A stretch of 41,210 nt of DNA from IMG/VR virus record IMGVR_UViG_3300034061_003146, positions 1-41,210 of that record; one strand, 5' to 3'. This document shows positions 23,793 to 31,985 of this stretch, piece after piece. The translations under genes were made by a program, and so were the position numbers. The stretch comes from a virus. Each line of letters begins with the position of its first letter. The stretch's first letter is position 1. The notes below the pieces were generated by a model. It did no database searches. It was not told the DNA's origin and saw only the letters and a program-made list of their open reading frames with translations.

Positions 23793-24071
23793 ATGTATTT
23801 AGTGGTAGTAAGCGGAGCGTTTGACGACGTGCCAGTTAGGTTGTTTAGAGCATTAAAGGAAGCAAAAGCGTATGCGAAACAGCGATGGGATTCAAAAGAA
23901 AACGAAGCAACAGAGGAGCTTTACAAAGATGCGTGGGATGCCAGTCAATCAGCCAGTCTACCGGCGATTAACGAAATCGCCGGTGTTCGCATTTTGCGGT
24001 TTCGTGATGGCGTTCTGGTTGGGTGTGTCTGTCACATTAGCGGGAGAGTCAAAAGTGGAAATGTGGGTTAA
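23793..24071 (+). CDS. Hypothetical protein
   Basis: A 92-residue protein from ATG 23793 with AGGGAGTG upstream. Starts MYLVVVSGAFDDVPVRLF with a helix ALKEAKAYAKQRW, like small phage proteins of unknown role. A second frame inside it (from about 23930) encodes a hydrophobic segment and joins the next gene's frame. Confidence 0.55.
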   Translation: MYLVVVSGAFDDVPVRLFRALKEAKAYAKQRWDSKENEATEELYKDAWDASQSASLPAINEIAGVRILRFRDGVLVGCVCHISGRVKSGNVG

Positions 24072-24225
24072 GCGTTTGACGTATGCAGGAGTTTGGGAAG
24101 TAGTCAACCAATCCGGTGAGGTCATGGCCGCAAGCCTAAGCAGTACCGATGTCGTTAGCGAAGCGAACGCAGAAGCGGCTAAACGTGGAATTGCAATGAT
24201 GATCGTGACGGAAGATAAAAAATGA
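24061..24225 (+). CDS. Small hypothetical protein (start uncertain)
   Basis: From ATG 24061 the product has 54 residues (WVKRLTYAGVWEVVNQSGEV). The frame is open upstream; from ATG 23930 it would gain a Lys/Arg then hydrophobic stretch (SPVFAFCGFVMAFWLGVSV) that looks like a membrane anchor, but would overlap the previous gene by 140 bases. The short form is preferred. Confidence 0.45.
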   Translation: MWVKRLTYAGVWEVVNQSGEVMAASLSSTDVVSEANAEAAKRGIAMMIVTEDKK

Positions 24226-24428
24226 GCAACGAACCAAAGCCGCATCCGATGATGTGCGAGCGTAATGGATGTGACAAGCAAGCCGATTACGATTGCGAAC
24301 CGATTCCAGGAACCGCCGAACCTGGATGGGAAAATGAACCGACAGCGAGATGCGAAGAACACGCAAAAGGGCTGTTGATTCTTGGGAGAGTGACGCACGA
24401 TCGTCGCGATCCTGGGGCAAAGTATTAA
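24222..24428 (+). CDS. Small Cys/His protein, possible zinc binder
   Basis: A 68-residue protein with CERNGCDKQADYDC and a later RCEEHAKG: four Cys and a His in zinc-knuckle-like spacing. Overlaps the previous stop by four bases. Function unknown. Confidence 0.55.
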   Translation: MSNEPKPHPMMCERNGCDKQADYDCEPIPGTAEPGWENEPTARCEEHAKGLLILGRVTHDRRDPGAKY

Positions 24429-24444
24429 GTCAGGCGAACATAGT

Positions 24445-24708
24445 ATGGTCAATCGTTTTGGTTTTCTTTGTGTTTTTAGTTGCGTTTGTGTTTGCAGTCT
24501 AGTCGGGTGCAAGTCAACGCCAAGTCAGTACGAGATTTTGGAGGTTAAAGATGAAAATTGTTTTGAACAGGTCGAAGTTTTTGGAAGCGTTCAATCTCGC
24601 AGCATCGGGGGCATCAAGCCAAGTCAAAGACGTACTTGGCAACGTCTTGATCGATGCGACGACGGGTCAGTTAGAGGCCAGCAACGGCGAAACGTCGCTG
24701 GTGGTTGA
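24445..24708 (+). CDS. Possible small lipoprotein overlapping the clamp gene
   Basis: An 87-codon frame whose N-terminus looks like a lipoprotein signal: MVNRFGF, a hydrophobic Cys/Val-rich stretch and a lipobox LVGC at about 19-22 followed by KSTPS. The last 52 codons overlap the sliding clamp gene in another frame and look like a shadow, so the gene may be decayed or end in an overlap. Confidence 0.35.
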   Translation: MVNRFGFLCVFSCVCVCSLVGCKSTPSQYEILEVKDENCFEQVEVFGSVQSRSIGGIKPSQRRTWQRLDRCDDGSVRGQQRRNVAGG

Positions 24709-25636
24709 TTTCGTTGCCGACGAATTGCACTCCCAAGGTACAGCTCTCTTGGATCCTCGCAGAGTCGGTTCGATCCTGAAAGAGTCTAGGTCGGAGCTTG
24801 TCACAATCGAATCCGACGATAAGTCGATCGAGATCACAACCGACGAAGGCTCTTTCACGCTCCAGGCTCGCAATGCAAGCGAGTTCCCACGGGTATCGAC
24901 CATTGAGGGCAAGAGCATCGAGGTTGGCTCTACGGGCTTGCTAGGGGCTTTGCGAAGGGTCGATTTTGCAACCGACGTTGACTCAACACGATACCAGCTT
25001 GGCGGGGTTAATTTCGTTGCCAACTCAAAACATTTGGAACTGATTGCGACCGACGGGCGGCGAATGGCCTACAGCTTCCTAGATTTGCATCTAGGAAGCT
25101 ATTTAGAAGGCGGTTCGGCCATTGTGCCAACCAAGGCTCTCGGACTCGTTAAACGCTCGCTAGAGGGCTCGGAAGGCTTTGTGGGTGTTTCGGTCAACAA
25201 GTCGTCGATCCAGTTTCGAGGGGATAAAGTGGCGATCCAGACCAGGTTGGTCGAGGGCCGGTATCCCAATTGGCAATCGGTTATTCCGACTGCTGATGGC
25301 ATCGAGTTTCGATTCTTGGCAGGGCCGTTTCTGCAAGCAGTTCGCCAAGCATCGGTAACCGCTGAGCAGGAATCGCGGGGTGTTGTATTTAGCTTTGGCG
25401 ATGGCTCTTGCAAGATCGCTGCAAAGGCGGCTGACGTTGGGCGGTCTCAAGTGTCAGTACCGCTAGAGACTCCCGAAGCGTTTGAGATCACGATGGATTA
25501 TCGGTTCGTGCTCGATTGGTTGCAGTCGCTCGACAAGACCGATCAAGTGTCGCTGTGGTGCAAGGATCCTACAAGGCCTACGTTGTGGGTCTCGGGTGAG
25601 TCCAAATACGTCATTATGCCAATGAACAGGAGTTGA
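24551..25636 (+). CDS. dnaN: DNA polymerase III beta subunit-like sliding clamp
   Basis: A 361-residue protein similar in length and motifs to bacterial DnaN: a start of MKIVLNRSKFLEAFNLA, IATDGRRMAYS near 162, TRLVEGRYPNWQSVIP near 232, and a C-terminal YVIMPMNRS like the clamp's final strand. The three-domain clamp encircles DNA and tethers polymerases. GGAGGTTAAAG precedes the ATG. No polymerase gene is seen here, so it probably serves the host polymerase or other DNA enzymes. Confidence 0.88.
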   Translation: MKIVLNRSKFLEAFNLAASGASSQVKDVLGNVLIDATTGQLEASNGETSLVVDFVADELHSQGTALLDPRRVGSILKESRSELVTIESDDKSIEITTDEGSFTLQARNASEFPRVSTIEGKSIEVGSTGLLGALRRVDFATDVDSTRYQLGGVNFVANSKHLELIATDGRRMAYSFLDLHLGSYLEGGSAIVPTKALGLVKRSLEGSEGFVGVSVNKSSIQFRGDKVAIQTRLVEGRYPNWQSVIPTADGIEFRFLAGPFLQAVRQASVTAEQESRGVVFSFGDGSCKIAAKAADVGRSQVSVPLETPEAFEITMDYRFVLDWLQSLDKTDQVSLWCKDPTRPTLWVSGESKYVIMPMNRS

Positions 25637-25637
25637 A

Positions 25638-26327
25638 ATGAACGAACAAAAGATCGAACAATTTTGGCGGGATGCAAAACATGGTGATGTTGCACGGGTG
25701 ATGAATCGTGAGGCGGTTGAGGCTAGGTTTCGGGATAGGATAGATCAGGAATGGAAACCCGGATTGCTTTCGGGGTGGAGCAAAATAGACAAATCAGATT
25801 CTCTTCAATGGGTATCATCTGAAGGTGCGTCTTGGAGATATTGCCAAGTCTACGAGCCTCAGCAATGGTGGCTTGACAAGCCCGATCCCGGCGAAGGGTG
25901 TAGGTTGCTTGAGAAGTTTCCGGCGGAAGATTTGCAACCCGGTGACGAGTGGTTTGAGCCTGATCCGTTAGAGAAAGGATGGAAGGTGTCGCACAACGAA
26001 AGACAAGCAAACTTCCTTTGGTATCGCCGACGCATCGAGCCGGTGAAACAGGATGCCGGATCCACATCAGCAAGCAACATTCCTAAAGGCTGGACGGCTC
26101 TTTCGGACGATGAGCCTCGATTGGAATCGGATGCGTTTTGGTCGGTAGGCGCGAAAGACTGGGTCATCATCGATGAATGCAGGGTCGAGTACGCCAACCG
26201 CGACAAGTGGCCAGCGATTCGGCAAGTCGAGAATTGGCGGTGTATGCAACTAATGGAAGGTTGTTTTTACAGGCTACCGAATGGCCAGGGCATCAAGGTT
26301 ACAAAGAAAGGCTTTGAGCTGGAATAA
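25638..26327 (+). CDS. Hypothetical Trp-rich protein
   Basis: A 229-residue protein with many Trp residues and repeated motifs (EWKPGLLSGWSKID, GDEWFEPDP, KGWTALSDDEPRL). It has no catalytic pattern I recognise. It starts one base after the clamp stop and may be co-translated with it. Its last third resembles the style of the protein at 19965. Confidence 0.6.
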   Translation: MNEQKIEQFWRDAKHGDVARVMNREAVEARFRDRIDQEWKPGLLSGWSKIDKSDSLQWVSSEGASWRYCQVYEPQQWWLDKPDPGEGCRLLEKFPAEDLQPGDEWFEPDPLEKGWKVSHNERQANFLWYRRRIEPVKQDAGSTSASNIPKGWTALSDDEPRLESDAFWSVGAKDWVIIDECRVEYANRDKWPAIRQVENWRCMQLMEGCFYRLPNGQGIKVTKKGFELE

Positions 26328-26503
26328 TGGATGATTTTACGATCAACGAATGGTTCGCAGAGCGTGTTTGCATAAAAATTGCCGACGCTGGATTGCCTGA
26401 CTTAGAGGCGATCCGGCAGGCGTATCACGAAACGAAATCAATGTTCGGCAAAGTAACCGAACAGGTGAAATCTAAATACAGAAAGGCGGTGGGTCTTGAG
26501 TAA
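26327..26503 (+). CDS. 58-residue helical protein
   Basis: ATG 26327 shares a base with the previous TAA. The product is helical (NEWFAERVCIKIADAGLPD, KSKYRKAVGLE). It overlaps the next gene by eight bases, supporting translation. Function unknown. Confidence 0.5.
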   Translation: MDDFTINEWFAERVCIKIADAGLPDLEAIRQAYHETKSMFGKVTEQVKSKYRKAVGLE

Positions 26504-26870
26504 CAAATGGCAGATCGGGCCGGTTAAACTGGCCAATGGAGAAGATGCTTTCATTGACGCGATCAATGAGGGGCAGGATGCTAATCGATACACAGGGCGG
26601 GTAAGAAGCGTCGAAAACAATCAATGGGATGCTGCGGCATGGCACCTCAACGGTCGATATGCTGGCGATATGTTCCTGGAGGAAAACGACGCACTGAACC
26701 TTGCACCTCCACCAAAAAAGAAGGTGCGGGTTAAGTGCTGGCTAGTCGTTTACCCAAACGGAAACACTTGCAGATACTCTGATGAACAGTCTGCAATTGT
26801 TGAAGCAAATCGCTTGGGCTTCGCACTCATCGAAATCAATCGCGAAGTCACGGAGGGGGAAGGGCTATGA
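26496..26870 (+). CDS. Hypothetical protein (TTG start)
   Basis: A 124-residue protein starting at TTG 26496 with GGCGGTGGG upstream. The first half (WQIGPVKLANGEDAFIDAI, YTGRV) recalls small phage proteins of unknown role; a KKKVRVKC strand follows. It overlaps the nuclease gene by four bases. Confidence 0.55.
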   Translation: MSNKWQIGPVKLANGEDAFIDAINEGQDANRYTGRVRSVENNQWDAAAWHLNGRYAGDMFLEENDALNLAPPPKKKVRVKCWLVVYPNGNTCRYSDEQSAIVEANRLGFALIEINREVTEGEGL

Positions 26871-27265
26871 GTCGTATCCACATTTACCAAGCAAAGATCG
26901 TCGATGTTGTTGACGGTGACACTTTTGATTTAATGATCGATCTTGGGTTCAACAACTTTACAAAACAGCGCATGAGTCTCTACGGCATCGATGCACCGGA
27001 GATGAGGACGAATGCAGGAAAGGATCTTGCGTGGAATCTTTCGATGCAATACCCAGGTAGCTTGCCTGTCATCGTTCAATCCGTCGAGGCTCCCAAGAGC
27101 AAGCAGTTTCGCGACAAGTACGGGCGGTTTTTGGCCATCATTTACGATGCGTGGCCGTTGAATCCAAGGGCGATTGCAAACAAACAAAAGATCCTGACAG
27201 TCGCTCCATCGTCGCTAAACTCTCAACTCATCAATGATGGGCTGGTTAAGGAAAGGTATTGGTAG
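26867..27265 (+). CDS. Staphylococcal nuclease-like (SNase) protein
   Basis: A 132-residue protein with the SNase fold signature: VDVVDGDTFDL near 12-22, RMSLYGIDAPEMR near 36-48 and KYGRFLAIIYD near 84. The Arg before SLYGIDAPE, the Glu of APE and the Arg of YGR correspond to the catalytic R35, E43 and R87 of S. aureus nuclease. No signal peptide, so it probably acts inside the cell, for example in host DNA degradation or repair. Confidence 0.82.
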   Translation: MSRIHIYQAKIVDVVDGDTFDLMIDLGFNNFTKQRMSLYGIDAPEMRTNAGKDLAWNLSMQYPGSLPVIVQSVEAPKSKQFRDKYGRFLAIIYDAWPLNPRAIANKQKILTVAPSSLNSQLINDGLVKERYW

Positions 27266-27448
27266 GTGACACCGGAACGCATGATCGAGATCGAGCAACA
27301 CGCTCGACGGTTTGGCTCTGCTAATTGCTGGACAGGCACTAGCGGAACATTGGCGACAATGATTATTGAGTTGCTCAAGGTCATTCGGGATCTTGAGGCT
27401 CAAAAAGATGGTTCTTTAACGGAGGTTGATAAAGATGAATTACGATGA
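27266..27448 (+). CDS. 60-residue protein (GTG start)
   Basis: Starts at GTG right after the nuclease stop; mainly helical (MIEIEQHARRFGS, MIIELLKVIRDLEAQ). It overlaps the next gene by 14 bases. No function recognised. Confidence 0.5.
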   Translation: MTPERMIEIEQHARRFGSANCWTGTSGTLATMIIELLKVIRDLEAQKDGSLTEVDKDELR

Positions 27449-29963
27449 GTTTATAAAGTCGAAAGCTCCAGTTGTCGAGGATGATGGTTTTGAACCGTCA
27501 ACACCTTGCCCTGATTGGTTTAAGCCTCATCAGGTCGATTGTGTTAACTGGGCGATACGCAAGGGACGCGCAGCACTGTTTGAGGCGTTCGGGCTCGGAA
27601 AGACTGTACAGCAGCTGCAGCTAGGTAAGTGGATTCACGAAAAGACTGGCGGCAAAGTGTTGTTTGTTGCACCCCTTGGAGTCCGTCAAGAGTTCACAAA
27701 AAACGACGGGCCACGAATGGGAATGCAAGTCGTTTATTGTCGAACAGATGCCGAGGTCGACGCGTGCGAATCGCCATACATCATTACCAACTATGAGCGA
27801 GTTAGAGATGGCGACATCGATCCAGCTAAGTTTGCAGGTGCGATGCTTGATGAGGCTAGTTGCTTGCGATCCTACGGGACGAAAACAACGCAGCAATTCG
27901 CTATGCTGTTTCGCAAGATCCCTTATCGATTCGTGGCAACGGCTACACCATCGCCTAACGACTTCATTGAGTTGATTAACTACGCCGACTTCTTGGGTGT
28001 AATGGATCGAGGGCAAGCGATGACGCGATTCTTTCAGCGTGACAGCAAGAAAGCCGGAAATCTTCAATTGTACCCGCATGAGGTGCAACGCTTTTGGCTT
28101 TGGGTTGCATCTTGGGCGGCGTTTGTTTATTCGCCTGGAGATCTTGGATACGATGAAACTGGGTACTCAATGCCAGAGCTAAAGGTGCATTGGCACGAGG
28201 TCGAAGGCGAACAAGGGGCACCTGGAGATTGCATCGACAAACATGGAAACGCTTTACTGTTTGAACAAACAGGAGGCGGCATAAAGCACGTCGCAAAGCA
28301 TCGACGAAAAACAAAAGACCGACGTATCGAAAAAGCGGTCGAGATAGTTAATAGCGATCCTGATTCTCATTGGCTTGTTTGGCACTACCTAGAATCCGAA
28401 CGCGATGCGATTCAAAAAGCATTGCCCGATTCTAAAGCTGTTTACGGTTCGCAAGATCTTGAGACTCGCGAACAGATCGTTGATGATTTCGCCAATGGTC
28501 GCTTGAGAATCCTAAGCAGCAAACCTGAGCTTCTTGGTAGCGGTTGCAACTTTCAACGGCATTGCAATAAGGCTGTTTTCATCGGGCCGACGGACAAGTT
28601 TAACGACTTCATTCAGGCGGTTCACAGAATTCAGCGGTTTATGCAAAGCAAGCCGGTCGAGGTGCATATCGTTTTTGCAAGTACGCAATTCGATACCGTC
28701 ACGATCATGCGTAAAAAGTGGGATCGCCATAATGAGCTTTCGCAGCGTATGCGGGAGATTGTCCGAGAGAATGGTTTATCTGGAGAGTTGTTAAAGATGA
28801 AATTTCAGCGAGGTTTAGGTGTTCCAAGGGTCGAGGTTAGCGGCGATCTTTATCGAGCAATCAACAATGATTGCGTCGCAGAGTTAAAGACTTGGCCGGA
28901 TCAGTGCGTCGATGAAATCGTTACGTCGATCCCGTTTTCTGACCATTACGAATACAGCCCGAACCTTAACGACTTCGGCCACAATCAAGGCGATGATGGA
29001 TTCTTTAAGCAGTTCGATTATCTCGTTCCTGAGTTGCTTCGAGTTCTTAAAGATGGTCGCGTTGCTTGCATCCACACCAAGGATCGGATTCAATACGGGA
29101 CGATGACAGGGACAGCAATGTACTCTGTCAATGAGTTCAGCGATAAGACCGTTGCGGCGTTCAAACGGCATGGCTTTATCTACATGGGTCGCATCGTGAT
29201 TGATACCGATGTTGTTCGAGAGAACGCCCAAACCTACAGGCTCGGACACACTGAGAACAGCAAGGATTCCACCAAGATGGGTTGCGGTTCGACTGAGTTT
29301 GTTTTGTTGTTTCGCAAGTGGGATCCGTCGATGAGCCCGAACCAGACAGCTAACGGGCCTGATCCAGTTACAAAAGACAAAGACGAATACTCAAGGTCTC
29401 GTTGGCAGATCCACGCTAGCGGTATCTGGCGATCAAGCGGGAATGAGCTTGTAAGCCCGCACATTCTCGAATCGATGACGGTTAGCGAGGTTTATCACTG
29501 GTGGCGGAAATACGCCAAGGATCATGCCTATAACTACCAAGATCACGTTGCGTTTACTGAAGCAGTCGAGAGCGTTGGTAGGCTCCCAGCGTCAATGATG
29601 CTGTTTGCTCCAGTGTCGAACAACTCGGATATTTGGACAGACATCATCAGAATCAAGACGCTTAACACGGAGTTGAGCCGAAAGACTTCCGAAAACCACG
29701 TTTGCCCATTGCAGCTTGACGTTATTGAAAGGCTCATCGAGCGGTACAGCAATCCGGGCGATGTAATCCTAGATCCGTTTGGAGGTGTGCATTCTACGCC
29801 ATACCAAGCAATCAGGATGGGACGCAAAGGATGGGGTATCGAGTTAAATCCTGATTATTGGAAATTCGGTGTAGCATTCTGCGAGCGTGCAGAGCGTGAA
29901 ATGAATGCTCCGACACTGTTCGACCTGACCGAGCTTGATGCTGTTCCGATTGCGTTTGATTGA
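27435..29963 (+). CDS. SNF2-type helicase fused to a DNA methyltransferase
   Basis: An 842-residue protein. Residues 30-460 form a SF2/SNF2-like ATPase: Walker A GLGKT at 53-57, motif II as MLDEAS at 137-142 (DEAS rather than DEAH), motif V GSGCNF and motif VI QAVHRIQR. Residues 475-842 resemble a beta-class N6-adenine/N4-cytosine methyltransferase: catalytic motif TSIPF at 497-501 in place of the usual TSPPY, then the AdoMet site DPFGGVHS at 780-787 and GIELNPDYW near 805. The fusion may translocate on DNA to modify it, as part of self-protection. The Pro to Ile change may alter base or chemistry. ATG 27435 is preferred over the TTG at 27426. Confidence 0.85.
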   Translation: MNYDEFIKSKAPVVEDDGFEPSTPCPDWFKPHQVDCVNWAIRKGRAALFEAFGLGKTVQQLQLGKWIHEKTGGKVLFVAPLGVRQEFTKNDGPRMGMQVVYCRTDAEVDACESPYIITNYERVRDGDIDPAKFAGAMLDEASCLRSYGTKTTQQFAMLFRKIPYRFVATATPSPNDFIELINYADFLGVMDRGQAMTRFFQRDSKKAGNLQLYPHEVQRFWLWVASWAAFVYSPGDLGYDETGYSMPELKVHWHEVEGEQGAPGDCIDKHGNALLFEQTGGGIKHVAKHRRKTKDRRIEKAVEIVNSDPDSHWLVWHYLESERDAIQKALPDSKAVYGSQDLETREQIVDDFANGRLRILSSKPELLGSGCNFQRHCNKAVFIGPTDKFNDFIQAVHRIQRFMQSKPVEVHIVFASTQFDTVTIMRKKWDRHNELSQRMREIVRENGLSGELLKMKFQRGLGVPRVEVSGDLYRAINNDCVAELKTWPDQCVDEIVTSIPFSDHYEYSPNLNDFGHNQGDDGFFKQFDYLVPELLRVLKDGRVACIHTKDRIQYGTMTGTAMYSVNEFSDKTVAAFKRHGFIYMGRIVIDTDVVRENAQTYRLGHTENSKDSTKMGCGSTEFVLLFRKWDPSMSPNQTANGPDPVTKDKDEYSRSRWQIHASGIWRSSGNELVSPHILESMTVSEVYHWWRKYAKDHAYNYQDHVAFTEAVESVGRLPASMMLFAPVSNNSDIWTDIIRIKTLNTELSRKTSENHVCPLQLDVIERLIERYSNPGDVILDPFGGVHSTPYQAIRMGRKGWGIELNPDYWKFGVAFCERAEREMNAPTLFDLTELDAVPIAFD

Positions 29964-29986
29964 TCCTTCTCAGGTCGGTTCGCCTC

Positions 29987-30152
29987 GGCAAAGGTGCTTG
30001 CTGTTTGAAACTTCCTGCAAGAGTCCTGCCAAATGAACTGGTGCGCGGTACGAGCCGGCCTAATCAGCTAATCGACCGCCGGTAGGTAAGTGGCTAATGT
30101 CCACACTGCCTACCACAGGGCCGCTCGTTCGAGAGGGCGGGCGGCTCTTTTG
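29987..30152 (+). ncRNA. Candidate structured RNA in a 230-base gap, ending in a terminator
   Basis: Between the helicase-methyltransferase stop and the next start at 30196 no gene fits. The + strand folds into successive hairpins: GGC, AGG, CTTGC (29987-30001) with GCAAG, CCT, GCC (30017-30030); CCGGC with GCCGG (30055-30059, 30078-30082); GGTAGG plus GTGG (30081-30093) with CCAC plus CCTACC (30101-30114); and a final terminator stem. The third and second compete for two bases. This may be a small RNA or a 5' control element; the family is not recognised. Confidence 0.4.
30117..30151 (+). terminator. Rho-independent terminator-like hairpin
   Basis: AGGGCCGC (30117-30124) pairs with GCGGCTCT (30141-30148; one wobble) across a 16-base loop, followed by T residues to 30151. 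It would end transcripts from the helicase-methyltransferase gene or the RNA element upstream. Confidence 0.6.
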
Positions 30153-30195
30153 TGTGTCCTAAAATCGAACTGTTTTTAACTCCAAGGGAAACGAA

Positions 30196-30450
30196 ATGAC
30201 AGAATCTAAAAACACAGACATTGCGGGCTTAAAGCCAAAACAATTGCCGGACTCGCCAAGATGGAGCGTCGCGGCTGAAGCAGCGGAATGTAGTTACCGA
30301 AGGGGCTTTGTGCACGGGTTTTCGCAGGCTATCGACGCAGCTGAAAAGTGTATGACGATCAGCGATATGATTGACTACTTAAACAACGATCTTGCAGAGT
30401 GGAGGCAGTCGAGCGCGGACACTGAAAAGATTCCACCTAATCTTCCGTAG
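30196..30450 (+). CDS. Hypothetical protein
   Basis: An 84-residue protein with AAGGGAAACGAA before the ATG. Middle segment SYRRGFVHGFSQAIDAAEKC is helical. First gene of the replication block after the RNA-like gap. Function unknown. Confidence 0.55.
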   Translation: MTESKNTDIAGLKPKQLPDSPRWSVAAEAAECSYRRGFVHGFSQAIDAAEKCMTISDMIDYLNNDLAEWRQSSADTEKIPPNLP

Positions 30451-30491
30451 GTGGCGGTTTATTGGCTTCAACTGAGAGGGTTGGTGGAGAG

Positions 30492-31343
30492 ATGGCTGGT
30501 GATTGGATACCTATGCGGCTCGATCTATGCGAGGATCCTGCCGTTCTTCAGATGGCCGATATTCTCGGCGAGTCCGATGAATATGTCGTCGGATGCTTGC
30601 ATCGGGTTTGGTCTTGGGCGTCACGAAATTGTCACGATGGAACCGTGACAGGTGTCACGAAAATGTCACTGTCGAGGGCCGTCAAGCTTCCGAAAGTGAT
30701 TGACGCGATGTGTTCCGTTGGCTGGCTGGTCGAAGGAAAAACAACGGATGGGGTATCGTTCGTCGCTTTCCCGAAGTGGGAAAACTGGCTTTCCAAGTCT
30801 GCAAAATCGAGGATTCAAAACGCGATGAATCAACGAATTGCAAGGGAAACTAAGAAATCGCAACCTGCAAAGCAGGATCCCGAACCGCCGGAATCTGTCA
30901 CGAATCTGTCACGGTCAGACAGTGACAAAACCGTGACCACAGGAGAGAACAGTACAGGAGATAAGAGTAGTCATTATGTCTCTCTCTCTCTGTTGAGAAT
31001 CAAGCATTTTGAGTTCTTGTCAGAAAACACGGTTTGCCCTGAGTGGCTTGCACCTGAATTCTGCCGATGGTTGGCATTTCGTTTTTCGAGGGATGCGGTC
31101 AAAGTTGACGAGATATTGCAGGAAACTTGGATCAAGCGATTGATCGAGAGAGGGAAAGAAAAAGCACTGGCGGACATTGATTTTTCAATCAGCAAACAAG
31201 CGAAAAATCTATTGCATGTTGAAAACGACTTTGACAAGATCGCAAAAGCGAAACTGGAATCTGCTAGGAATCCGCAGGGCAGGGAGACAAGGGGAGACAA
31301 AGCAAGGCAACTCATCGAGGATATCAAAAATGGACGCGTCTGA
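30492..31343 (+). CDS. Putative replication initiation protein
   Basis: From ATG 30492 (GGTGGAGAG upstream) the protein has 283 residues. The N-terminal 110 residues (WIPMRLDLCEDPAVLQMADIL, VVGCLHRVWSWAS, FPKWENWLSKSAKSR) look like the winged-helix start of phage replisome organiser proteins. The middle is Ser/Thr/Lys rich and the C-terminus helical. This domain order (DNA-binding, linker, helicase-binding) fits an O/DnaD-like initiator. The following gene may be its loader. Confidence 0.6.
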   Translation: MAGDWIPMRLDLCEDPAVLQMADILGESDEYVVGCLHRVWSWASRNCHDGTVTGVTKMSLSRAVKLPKVIDAMCSVGWLVEGKTTDGVSFVAFPKWENWLSKSAKSRIQNAMNQRIARETKKSQPAKQDPEPPESVTNLSRSDSDKTVTTGENSTGDKSSHYVSLSLLRIKHFEFLSENTVCPEWLAPEFCRWLAFRFSRDAVKVDEILQETWIKRLIERGKEKALADIDFSISKQAKNLLHVENDFDKIAKAKLESARNPQGRETRGDKARQLIEDIKNGRV

Positions 31344-31806
31344 AAATCGATTGTTTTTTACCGAGGTGGTATTTGCACATTTTCCGGCTCTCTACGTTTA
31401 CCTGCAGGAGAACAGCGTAAAGGTCATTGACACAATCGACGCTTGGCAGGGAACACTGCGAGACATAACTACGCAGGAGGCTCTGTCGGTTGTCTACAGG
31501 TGGACAAGGGACGAGCTACCAAGACCGAGCTACTTGCAGTATTCCGATTTTGCTTTGCACTTGCGAGGCGTTGTAATGCGAGACAGAACGGATCAGAAAA
31601 AAGGCGTTCTGATTGAATCGATCAAGAGTCGCGAAAGCGATTCGGCAAGCTACAGCCATGTGAGCCTAAGGCCATTCATGAAACGAATATGGGATTCAGG
31701 AGACGCGTTTAAGGCTGGATTGATAACCAGAGAGCAGCACGACGAAAACACAAAGCTAGTCTTAAGCGATCATGCTGCAGAATATCGAAAGGCTAACTTG
31801 CGATGA
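31330..31806 (+). CDS. Putative helicase loader-like protein
   Basis: A 158-residue helical protein from ATG 31330 overlapping the initiator candidate by 14 bases. WQGTLRDITTQEALSVVYRW and PRPSYLQYSDFA recall the arrangement of G39P-like helicase loaders (a helical bundle with a Trp-x3-L and a conserved Pro). No replicative helicase is seen in the window, so it may recruit the host's DnaB. Assignment is tentative. Confidence 0.4.
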   Translation: MDASENRLFFTEVVFAHFPALYVYLQENSVKVIDTIDAWQGTLRDITTQEALSVVYRWTRDELPRPSYLQYSDFALHLRGVVMRDRTDQKKGVLIESIKSRESDSASYSHVSLRPFMKRIWDSGDAFKAGLITREQHDENTKLVLSDHAAEYRKANLR

Positions 31807-31985
31807 AGCTATCCGAATACTTTGCCAACATAGAGGATCTTAAATCCGAAAACAAAGACCTTCGCAAGCAGCTTGAGCGAACGAGCCGAAAGCTGACCGA
31901 ATCTCAGGCAAGAACCAAAGAGTTATTCGACGCACTCCGAGCCGTCGTCAACAAAGATCATCCAGCGTTAAGGAGGAAGAAATGA
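31803..31985 (+). CDS. Small coiled-coil protein
   Basis: A 60-residue protein, nearly all heptad-like helix (IEDLKSENKDLRKQLERTSR), ending in a basic tail. Overlaps both neighbours by four bases. Probably oligomeric; role unknown. Confidence 0.55.
   Translation: MKLSEYFANIEDLKSENKDLRKQLERTSRKLTESQARTKELFDALRAVVNKDHPALRRKK

Noticed and set aside
29997-30021. Self-cleaving ribozyme (hammerhead) core suggested by CTGTTTGAAAC
   Set aside because: The conserved CTGATGA and the three-stem arrangement are absent.
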